Below, piece by piece: positions 58,245 through 64,000 of a stretch of DNA of 64,000 nt (positions are counted from its first letter, which is position 1; every line of letters begins with the position of its first letter). This DNA is from Nocardia brasiliensis ATCC 700358 (GTDB lineage Bacteria; Actinomycetota; Actinomycetes; Mycobacteriales; Mycobacteriaceae), in NCBI RefSeq assembly GCF_000250675.2, contig NC_018681.1:9300001-9364000 (forward strand), given 5' to 3'. The translations under genes and the position numbers were made by a program. The notes under the pieces are model-generated. The model searched no databases. It saw only the letters and a list, made by a program, of their open reading frames with translations, and was not told the origin of the DNA.

Positions 58245-58663
58245 TCATCCTCGACACCAATGTGCTGTCCGAACTTCTGCGCCCGGCACCCGATCCCAAT
58301 GTCCTCGCGTGGATGGACTCTTGGCCCGCCGACGAACTCGCGACCACCGCGGTGAGCGCTGCCGAACTCTGGCACGGCGTGGCTCGGCTACCCGACGGAC
58401 GGCGAAAGACCGCGCTGGCCTATGTCATCGACGCGATGGTCGAGGAGGATCTCCGCGACCGGGTCGAGGCGTTCGATGTGCACGCGGCGGCACGGTTCGC
58501 GGAGATCGCTGCCGATCGGGCGCGACAGGGGCGGCCCATCGCCGTCTCGGATGGACAGATCGCGGCGATCTGCCACACCCGCGGGGCCGCCCTCGCCACG
58601 CGCAACACGAAAGATTTCGTCGACACCGGTATCGAGGTCATCGACCCCTGGGCGAATCGCTGA
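58241..58663 (+). CDS. FitB/VapC-type PIN-domain toxin
   Basis: A 140-residue PIN-domain ribonuclease. The acidic metal ligands are visible as L-D-T-N-V-L-S-E (Asp 5), S-A-A-E-L-W-H-G (Glu near 42), I-A-V-S-D-G-Q-I (Asp near 104) and N-T-K-D-F (Asp). FitB-like toxins cleave RNA and are neutralised by the RHH partner encoded immediately upstream. The active site looks intact, so the pair is probably functional. The gene ends three bases before the convergent reductase gene. Confidence 0.88.
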   Translation: MIILDTNVLSELLRPAPDPNVLAWMDSWPADELATTAVSAAELWHGVARLPDGRRKTALAYVIDAMVEEDLRDRVEAFDVHAAARFAEIAADRARQGRPIAVSDGQIAAICHTRGAALATRNTKDFVDTGIEVIDPWANR

Positions 58664-58666
58664 GGA

Positions 58667-59662
58667 TCAGAATTCGCCGAGGACGCCGAATACTGTGCGG
58701 CCCGTGTGCGATCCGCTCTGGATGCTGTGCAGGACCTTGGCTGCTTCGGTGATGGGGGCGACCTGGGTCAAGGCCGAAAGGTGTTGCGGGCGGAACTCGT
58801 TGCCGAGCCGGGTCCACAGGGCACGGCGCTTCTCGATCGGCAGGTTGACAGAGTCGACGCCGAGCAGGGCGACGCCGCGCAGGATGAACGGCAACACCGT
58901 GGTCGGCAGTTCGGCGCCGCCGGTCAAGCCGCTGGCCGCGACGGCGCCGCCGTAGCTGACGGTGCTCAGGACGTGTGCGAGCGACTTGCCGCCGACGCTG
59001 TCCACCGCGGCCGCCCAGCGCGCCTTCCCCAGCGGACGCGGCTTGGCGTCGGGGTCCTCGGGCAGCCGGCCGATCACCTCGTTGGCACCGAGCTCACTGA
59101 GCAGATCACCGGCGTCGGTCTTGCCGGTGGACGCGACGATCTCGTAGCCGAGGCCGGACAAGATATCGATGGCGACGCTGCCGACCCCGCCGGTCGCGCC
59201 GGTCACCAGCACCGGGCCGTCTTCCACGGTGAGCCCGCGGTCGAGCAGCGCCTGCACGCTGAGCGCCGCGGTGAAACCGGCGGTGCCGAGCGCGGCCGCG
59301 TCGCGCGGGCTCAGGCCGTCGAGCTTCACCACCCACTCCGCGGGCACCCGCGCGTATTCGGCGAACCCGCCGTGCTGCGAGACGCCGATCTCGTAGCCGT
59401 GCGCCACCACCAGGTCGCCGGGGGTGAAGGAGTCGTCCGCGGAGGAGACCACCTCGCCGGTGAGATCGATGCCCGGAATGATCGGGTACTTGCGGACCAC
59501 CCCGCCGCCGGGCGTGATGGCCAGCCCGTCTTTGAAGTTCGCACTGGAGTAGTGCACCTTGATCGTCACATCGCCAGGCCCGAGGAATTCCTCCCCCACC
59601 TCCTGCTTGGTGAGAACGATCCCGCTATCCGATTCATGCGCCACCATCGCCCAGAACTCCAT
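58667..59662 (-). CDS. AcuI/YhdH-type NADPH-dependent quinone/acrylyl-CoA reductase
   Basis: A 331-residue medium-chain reductase without zinc. V-H-Y-S-S-A-N-F-K-D-G-L-A and P-G-I-D-L-T-G-E-V are typical of the YhdH/AcuI group. The NADPH motif is V-T-G-A-T-G-G-V-G-S, and S-T-G-K-T-D-A follows. AcuI members reduce acryloyl-CoA to propionyl-CoA; others act on quinones or toxic enones. The ATG at 59662 matches the family N-terminus (MEFWAMVAHES). It is a monocistronic gene. Confidence 0.85.
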   Translation of the reverse strand: MEFWAMVAHESDSGIVLTKQEVGEEFLGPGDVTIKVHYSSANFKDGLAITPGGGVVRKYPIIPGIDLTGEVVSSADDSFTPGDLVVAHGYEIGVSQHGGFAEYARVPAEWVVKLDGLSPRDAAALGTAGFTAALSVQALLDRGLTVEDGPVLVTGATGGVGSVAIDILSGLGYEIVASTGKTDAGDLLSELGANEVIGRLPEDPDAKPRPLGKARWAAAVDSVGGKSLAHVLSTVSYGGAVAASGLTGGAELPTTVLPFILRGVALLGVDSVNLPIEKRRALWTRLGNEFRPQHLSALTQVAPITEAAKVLHSIQSGSHTGRTVFGVLGEF

Positions 59663-59743
59663 GCGGACGAGCTTAGTGGGACAGCACATCCACAGCCCGG
59701 CTTCGGACCGCGCCGATCTCAACCGGTGAAACGGGCCTCGCGG

Positions 59744-60814
59744 CTACTCCGGGACGAGTTCCAGCCGCACGCCGAGCAGCCGCACCGGGCGGGTGAGGTC
59801 GAAACGATCGATGATGCGCAGCGCCGTCTCACTGATCTCGGCGGGATCAATGGTTGGCACCTGCAGTTTTTCCTGCTTGCTGCGGGTGTAGAAGGTGTTG
59901 GTCCGGACGGTGACCGAGACCCGGATGCCGATCCGCCCGGCCTCGGCCATCTCCTCGGCGACCTCGGTGGCCAGCCGGGCGACCTGGGCGCGGATCTCGC
60001 CCGGCTCGGTGAGGTCGCGCGGGAACGTCTCGGATTTGCTGCGACCCACCGGAACTCGTGGTTCGGTGGTGACGTCGGTGTCGCCCTTGCCGTGGCCGAG
60101 CACCCACAGGTACGGGCCGGTGGTGGGGCCGAACTCGGCGGCCAGGCGCTGCCGGTCGGCGGCCATGAGGTCGGCGACGGTTTCGATGCCGAGATCGGCG
60201 AGGCGGGTGGCGATCCGCGCGCCGATACCCCACAGCGCGTTGGTGGGACGGTGCGCCATCACCTCGGTCCAGTTCGCGGCGGTGAGCCGGAAGACCCCGG
60301 CGGCCGCGCCCGCGCCCGCGTCCGGCGCGGCGGCGGTCTTGCCCGTGGATTTGGCGAAACCGGTGGCGAGCTTGGCGGTGAGTTTGTTGTCACCGATGCC
60401 GACCGCACAGGTCAGCTCCAATTCCTCGATGGCGCTGCGGATTTCGGCGGCGAGCTGCTCCGGCTCGGCGGTGTCGGCGGCGAGGAAAGCCTCGTCCCAG
60501 CCCCACACCTCGACCCGGCCGGGAAAGGTGCGCAGCAGCGACATGACCTCGTCCGAGGCCTCCTCGTAAGTCGCCATGTCCAGCGGTAGGAACACCCCTT
60601 CCGGACATTTGCGCTGCGCGCTGCGCAACGCCATGCCCGCCCGGACGCCGAACGCCCGGGCCGGATAGGACGCACAGGTGACCACCTTGCGCGGCTCGGT
60701 CGGATCCCCGTTGCCGCCGACGATGACCGGCAGGCCGCGCAGTTCCGGATGGCGGCGGAACTCCACCGCCGCCTGGAACTGATCGAGATCGACGTGCAAC
60801 AGCCATCTGGCCAT
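59744..60814 (-). CDS. dinB2: Y-family DNA polymerase IV, DinB2-like, with Gln at the steric gate
   Basis: A 356-residue translesion polymerase. The catalytic acids are Asp 9 (H-V-D-L-D) and Asp 107/Glu 108 (W-D-E-A-F). Helix-hairpin-helix LWGIGARIATRLADLGI and the little-finger domain follow. The palm motif is D-Q-F-Q-A-A-V-E, where most DinB proteins have D-x-F-F. The second Phe is the steric gate that excludes ribonucleotides, and here it is Gln 14. Mycobacterium smegmatis DinB2 has Leu at this place and readily inserts ribonucleotides, so this enzyme may do so too. There is no clear beta-clamp motif at the very C-terminus (RLELVPE). It is divergent from the DUF1707 gene. Confidence 0.88.
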   Translation of the reverse strand: MARWLLHVDLDQFQAAVEFRRHPELRGLPVIVGGNGDPTEPRKVVTCASYPARAFGVRAGMALRSAQRKCPEGVFLPLDMATYEEASDEVMSLLRTFPGRVEVWGWDEAFLAADTAEPEQLAAEIRSAIEELELTCAVGIGDNKLTAKLATGFAKSTGKTAAAPDAGAGAAAGVFRLTAANWTEVMAHRPTNALWGIGARIATRLADLGIETVADLMAADRQRLAAEFGPTTGPYLWVLGHGKGDTDVTTEPRVPVGRSKSETFPRDLTEPGEIRAQVARLATEVAEEMAEAGRIGIRVSVTVRTNTFYTRSKQEKLQVPTIDPAEISETALRIIDRFDLTRPVRLLGVRLELVPE

Positions 60815-60932
60815 AGCTCCGTCTTACCGCACCGGGCCGACATGCAGCGGATTTCCGCACGATCGGCCGCTGACGGCGGCCGTGAGCGTGCCCGGACGTA
60901 CCATTTTGCTGAGCCAGAGCAAGGGGGCATCG

Positions 60933-61586
60933 ATGACGAAGCGGCGCGGCAGCGATTCGACGGGCGGCGGCCGGGTGCCCGAGGTGCCCGCAGCCCCGCC
61001 CGCTCGACTGCCCGCGATCCGAGTGGGCGACGCCGACCGGGAGACCGCCGCGCGGTTGCTGCACCTCGCGGTCGAGGAGGGCCGGCTGGACCTGCCCGAA
61101 CTGGACCGTAGGCTGGTCCTGGTCTACTCCGCGCAGACCAGTACCGACCTGGCGGCCGTGACCTCGGATCTGCCGAGCGCCGCGGTCGCGGGTGAGCCGA
61201 TCGAATTGCGCACGGGCAGCGGCACCCGCAAGAAGGCGGGGCGGTGGATCGTCCCGGCCGAGATCACCGCCGAATGTTCTTCCGGCAGTATCGTCATCGA
61301 CTTCACGCAGGCGATCTGCCCGCATCGCGAGATCACGGTGCACGCGGCGGTCGGGTCCGGCAAGATCACGCTGCTGGTGCCGCGCGGCTGGTGGATCGAT
61401 CTCGACCGAGTGCAGAGCAAGAGCGGCAGTGTGCGGAACAAGGCGATCGGGCCGGTGCGGCCGGGTGCGCCACTGCTGCGGGTCGACGGGCAGGTCCGTT
61501 CGGGCACCCTGCTCGCGAAATATCCGCGCCGGCCGCGGCGCTCCTTCGCGGACTGGCTACGCGGCCGCCCGCGTCCTCCCGCCTGA
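60933..61586 (+). CDS. DUF1707 domain protein with C-terminal LiaF-like domain
   Basis: A 217-residue protein. After a Gly/Pro-rich N-terminus, residues 28-80 form a DUF1707 domain (IRVGDADRETAARLL, EEGRLDLPELDRRL, AQTSTDLAAVTSDLP). The C-terminal half (GRWIVPAEITAECSSGSIVIDF, ITVHAAVGSGKITLLVP) is a beta-rich segment like the cell-wall-stress (LiaF/DUF2154) proteins. There is no membrane helix. In actinobacteria such proteins are common and poorly understood. The ATG has AAGGGGG upstream. Confidence 0.8.
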   Translation: MTKRRGSDSTGGGRVPEVPAAPPARLPAIRVGDADRETAARLLHLAVEEGRLDLPELDRRLVLVYSAQTSTDLAAVTSDLPSAAVAGEPIELRTGSGTRKKAGRWIVPAEITAECSSGSIVIDFTQAICPHREITVHAAVGSGKITLLVPRGWWIDLDRVQSKSGSVRNKAIGPVRPGAPLLRVDGQVRSGTLLAKYPRRPRRSFADWLRGRPRPPA

Positions 61587-61632
61587 CGTTTTCCCGAATC
61601 CCGGTGCGCGCAGCCTTGCCTCGTCCGCGAAA

Positions 61633-61647
61633 CAGAACTAAATTCTG
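61633..61647. promoter_or_regulatory. Small palindrome CAGAA-CTAAA-TTCTG before the TetR gene
   Basis: Five-base perfect arms ending three bases before the GTG start of the TetR gene. It may be the regulator's own operator. Confidence 0.35.
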
Positions 61648-61650
61648 GTT

Positions 61651-62256
61651 GTGAAGATTCGAGATCGGTTGCTGCTGGCAGCCGAGCGGCAGTTCGCGGA
61701 ACGGGGCGCGCTGGAGGCGACCCTGGCGCAGATCCGCGAGGCCGCGGGCGCGAGCGTCGGCGCGCTCTATCACCATTTCCCGGACAAGGCCGACCTCTAC
61801 CGGCAGGTGTGGGCGCACGCGCTGGCCGACTACCAGCGGCATTTCTGGGCGGTGGTGGGCGAGAGCGCCGACGCGCACGAGGGCGTCACGGCCGGTGTCC
61901 GCGAGCACCTGCGCTGGGTGGCCGAAAATCAGTACCGGGCACAGGTTCTCCTGTCCGCCCGGCCGCCGGGCGTGCGCGAGAGCGAGAGCAATCGCGAGTT
62001 CCTGCGCAATGTCGCGCGCTGGTGGCGCACGCACGCGGGCTACGGCGCGGTCCGCGAGCTGCCGCTGGATCTGGTCTACGCGCTGTGGCTCGGTGCGACG
62101 CAAGAGTATTCGCGGCAGTGGCTCAGCGGCGCCGTGCCGGCCGGCCCCCTCGACGTCGCCGATGAACTCGCCGATGCGGCCTGGCTGAGCCTGGCCGCGA
62201 CACCCTCCGATTCCGCGCGGCCGGGCCCCGGCGCGCACACGAAAGGCAGCTCATGA
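61651..62256 (+). CDS. TetR-family transcriptional regulator
   Basis: A 201-residue regulator with the helix-turn-helix in the first 50 residues (RDRLLLAAERQFAERGALEATLAQI, then AGASVGALYHHFPDKADLY). The C-terminal helical domain is of the TetR_C/QacR-like type. It starts at a GTG and overlaps the thioesterase gene by four bases (ATGA), so regulator and enzyme are translationally coupled. The likely effector is an acyl-CoA or aromatic acid linked to the thioesterase's substrate. Confidence 0.87.
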   Translation: MKIRDRLLLAAERQFAERGALEATLAQIREAAGASVGALYHHFPDKADLYRQVWAHALADYQRHFWAVVGESADAHEGVTAGVREHLRWVAENQYRAQVLLSARPPGVRESESNREFLRNVARWWRTHAGYGAVRELPLDLVYALWLGATQEYSRQWLSGAVPAGPLDVADELADAAWLSLAATPSDSARPGPGAHTKGSS

Positions 62257-62693
62257 CCGCGCCCATCGACCTGGACCTCGCCAAAAAGGTCCTCGCCGCA
62301 CAGCCTTTCGCCGAATTGGTCGGCACCGAGATCACCGGTTTCGGTCCCGGCACCGTGACGCTCACCATCCCCATCCGCCCCGAACTCGGCCAGCAGTTCG
62401 GCTTCGTGCACGGGGGCGTGCTGTCCTACGCGGCCGACAACGCGCTCACCTTCGCGGGGGGCACGGCACTCGGCGCCAACGTGCTCACCGGTGGATTCAC
62501 CATCACGTATCTGCGACCGGCCGCCGGAGTGCGACTGCGAGCCGAGGCGACGGTGATCGACGCGACCCGCCGCCAGGCGGTGGTCCGCTGCGAGATCTAC
62601 GCCGAAAGTGCCGACGGCACAAGGGTGTTGTGCGCGGTGGCGCAGGGCACCACGCGCTCGGTCGACCGCGCGCTCGAGCCACCCGACGCGTAG
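62253..62693 (+). CDS. PaaI-like hotdog-fold thioesterase
   Basis: A 146-residue acyl-CoA thioesterase of the 4HBT/PaaI group. The family motif F-V-H-G-G-V-L-S-Y-A-A-D-N-A contains the catalytic Asp, and F-T-I-T-Y-L-R-P-A follows. It is coupled to the TetR gene upstream and followed by a strong hairpin. The substrate, aromatic or short acyl-CoA, is not deducible. Confidence 0.87.
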   Translation: MTAPIDLDLAKKVLAAQPFAELVGTEITGFGPGTVTLTIPIRPELGQQFGFVHGGVLSYAADNALTFAGGTALGANVLTGGFTITYLRPAAGVRLRAEATVIDATRRQAVVRCEIYAESADGTRVLCAVAQGTTRSVDRALEPPDA

Positions 62694-62735
62694 CCCGGCC
62701 GGGCAGACGAGGGGTTGCCCGGCCCGGTGACACGG

Positions 62736-62770
62736 CGGAGGGCCGGGCACGGTGTGTGCCCGGCCCTCCG
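62736..62770. terminator. 15-bp perfect hairpin terminator between convergent genes
   Basis: CGGAGGGCCGGGCAC pairs perfectly with GTGCCCGGCCCTCCG around the 5-base loop GGTGT. It lies between the thioesterase and lon gene ends. Confidence 0.85.
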
Positions 62771-62778
62771 GTTCCGGA

Positions 62779-64000
62779 TCAGGCGCTGGCGGCGAAGGCC
62801 GGTCCGTCCAGGGCCGGTTCGGCGACCGGCTCGATGGCGTAGGCCAGGATCTCCGCCACGTCGCCGACGGGGCGGACGTCCAGTGCGGCAAGCACTTCGG
62901 CCGGGACGTCGTCCAGGTCCGGCTCGTTGCGGGCCGGGATGAACACCGTCTTCAGACCGGCTCGCTGCGCGGCGAGCAGCTTCTGCTTGACCCCGCCGAT
63001 CGGCAGCACCCGCCCGTTCAGCGTGACCTCACCGGTCATCCCGACATCGGCGCGCACCTGCCGGTCCAGTGCCAGCGACACCAGGGCGGTGACCATGGTG
63101 ACGCCCGCGGACGGACCGTCCTTGGGCACCGCGCCCGCCGGGAAGTGCACGTGGATATTGCGATCCAGCACCGACGGCTCGATCCCGATCTCCTCGAGAT
63201 GCGAGCGGACGTAGGTCAGCGCGATCTGCGCGGACTCCTTCATCACGTCACCCAGCTGCCCGGTCAGGGTCAGCGACCGCTCACCCTCCGCGGCGTTGGC
63301 CTCGATGTAGAGGACGTCGCCGCCCAGCCCGGTGACCGCGAGTCCGGTGGCCACACCCGGGACCGCGGTGCGTTCCACCGAGTCCGGGGTGAACCGGGGA
63401 CGGCCCAGGTAGTCCTTCAGATTGCCGAGGTCGATCGTCAGCGATTGCTCGGACTGCACCAGCGCGTCGTAGCCGAGATCCGCGCCGTAGCCGAGTTCGA
63501 CGACCTCGGATTCTGTTGTCGCCGTGCCGGTTCCGCCCTCGGACAGCCGAGTCGCAGCCTTGCGCAACGCCTTCGCGATGAGCCGCTCCAGCTGCCGCAC
63601 GCCGGCTTCCCTGGTGTAGTTCGCCGCGATCTCGCGCAGCGCCGCGTCGGTCACGAGCACCTCGTCGGCGGTCAGCGCGTTGCGTTCCAGCTGCCGGGGC
63701 ACCAGGAAGTCCCGCGCGATGGCGACCTTGTCGTCCTCGGTGTAACCGTCGACGGTGATCAGTTCCATCCGGTCCAGCAACGGGCCGGGGATGGTCTCCA
63801 TCACGTTGGCCGTGGCGATGAACAGCACGTCGGACAGGTCCAGGTCCAGGTCGAGGTAGTGGTCGCGGAACGTGTGGTTCTGCGCCGGATCCAGCACCTC
63901 GAGCAGCGCGGCAGCCGGGTCGCCCCGGAAGTCCGAGCCGACCTTGTCGATCTCGTCCAGCAGGACAACGGGATTCATCGATCCCGCCTCCTTGATGGCA
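62779..64000 (-). CDS. lon: ATP-dependent protease Lon, C-terminal part (truncated by window edge)
   Basis: The frame is open to the window edge, with A-I-K-E-A-G-S before M-N-P-V-V-L-L-D-E-I-D-K, so the ATG at 63978 is internal and the gene begins beyond 64000. The visible 407 residues include Walker B and sensor parts of the AAA+ domain (VLFIATANVMETIP, then ITVDGYTEDDKVAIA). The serine-lysine protease domain has Ser in P-K-D-G-P-S-A-G-V-T and Lys in G-G-V-K-Q-K. Lon degrades misfolded and regulatory proteins. The C-terminal tail is Ala/Pro-rich and normal in length. Confidence 0.94.
   Translation of the reverse strand, partial: AIKEAGSMNPVVLLDEIDKVGSDFRGDPAAALLEVLDPAQNHTFRDHYLDLDLDLSDVLFIATANVMETIPGPLLDRMELITVDGYTEDDKVAIARDFLVPRQLERNALTADEVLVTDAALREIAANYTREAGVRQLERLIAKALRKAATRLSEGGTGTATTESEVVELGYGADLGYDALVQSEQSLTIDLGNLKDYLGRPRFTPDSVERTAVPGVATGLAVTGLGGDVLYIEANAAEGERSLTLTGQLGDVMKESAQIALTYVRSHLEEIGIEPSVLDRNIHVHFPAGAVPKDGPSAGVTMVTALVSLALDRQVRADVGMTGEVTLNGRVLPIGGVKQKLLAAQRAGLKTVFIPARNEPDLDDVPAEVLAALDVRPVGDVAEILAYAIEPVAEPALDGPAFAASA

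Noticed and set aside
1..64000. tRNA, rRNA, CRISPR arrays, insertion sequences or prophage
   Set aside because: No cloverleaf-like sequences with a GGTTCGA arm, no regularly spaced repeats, and no transposase, integrase or phage genes were seen in any gap or frame.

Overview
The window is high-GC actinobacterial DNA, most likely from a mycolic-acid-containing Nocardiaceae, probably Nocardia. The basis is the gene content: a wax ester synthase/DGAT-like acyltransferase, a cutinase-family esterase, FadD5- and FadE-like lipid enzymes, a three-gene Sdh1-type succinate dehydrogenase, a DinB2-like polymerase, XRE/DUF397 genes and a fatty acyl-AMP ligase. The genus is inferred from family resemblance, not from a marker gene. 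I saw no rRNA, tRNA, insertion sequence, phage module or CRISPR array.

Layout. 1-8.4 kb: the 3' end of an FAD monooxygenase, a secreted cutinase-like esterase with a long Thr/Ala/Pro tail, an EamA exporter coupled to a methyltransferase, a WS/DGAT, a nitronate monooxygenase behind a KstR-type operator, and a DUF5996 gene. 8.4-15.9 kb: a lipid-flavoured block made of an SRPBCC membrane protein, a 57-residue Cys/TM peptide, two UbiB/ABC1-type kinases, a GntR/FadR regulator and a Baeyer-Villiger monooxygenase with a DoxX-like partner. A palindrome of the form TGTCTNAGACA recurs in the promoters of this block and looks like a local GntR regulon. 16-26 kb: a 2OG-Fe(II) oxygenase/SDR pair, another SDR, a polysaccharide deacetylase, a flippase-like membrane protein with a pseudokinase domain, a second nitronate monooxygenase, fadD5, an isochorismatase-fold protein without its usual Asp and Cys, and a lipoprotein.

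26.3-32.5 kb holds the most unusual locus: three overlapping genes for a stand-alone ACP, a 1405-residue PKS-like protein and a fatty acyl-AMP ligase. In the PKS the KS is shortened and has Gln for Cys and no catalytic His, the AT has Gly for Ser, and the KR has Asp for Tyr. Only the dehydratase keeps its motifs. The ligase and ACP could form an acyl-loading pair that feeds a dehydratase-only protein.

32.5-46.5 kb: a ParB-like protein, a cation/proton antiporter, an S4 RNA-binding protein, an NlpC/P60 hydrolase with a structured leader, an AAA ATPase, a large acyl-CoA dehydrogenase behind a CRP-type site, an alpha/beta hydrolase, a broken thiolase, and sdhC-sdhA-sdhB. 46.5-64 kb: DUF397/XRE genes, small proteins, a TAP-like secreted hydrolase, an ABC exporter, a D-2-hydroxyglutarate dehydrogenase-like FAD/Fe-S protein, an AlkA-type glycosylase, two TetR regulators, a FitAB-type toxin-antitoxin pair, an AcuI/YhdH-type reductase, a DinB2-like polymerase with Gln at the steric gate, a DUF1707 protein, a hotdog thioesterase and the 3' part of lon.

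The genes share a strong lipid and acyl-CoA theme. Several promoters carry recognisable palindromes (GntR-type, KstR-type, CRP-type), and many convergent gene ends carry long perfect hairpins without a T tract.
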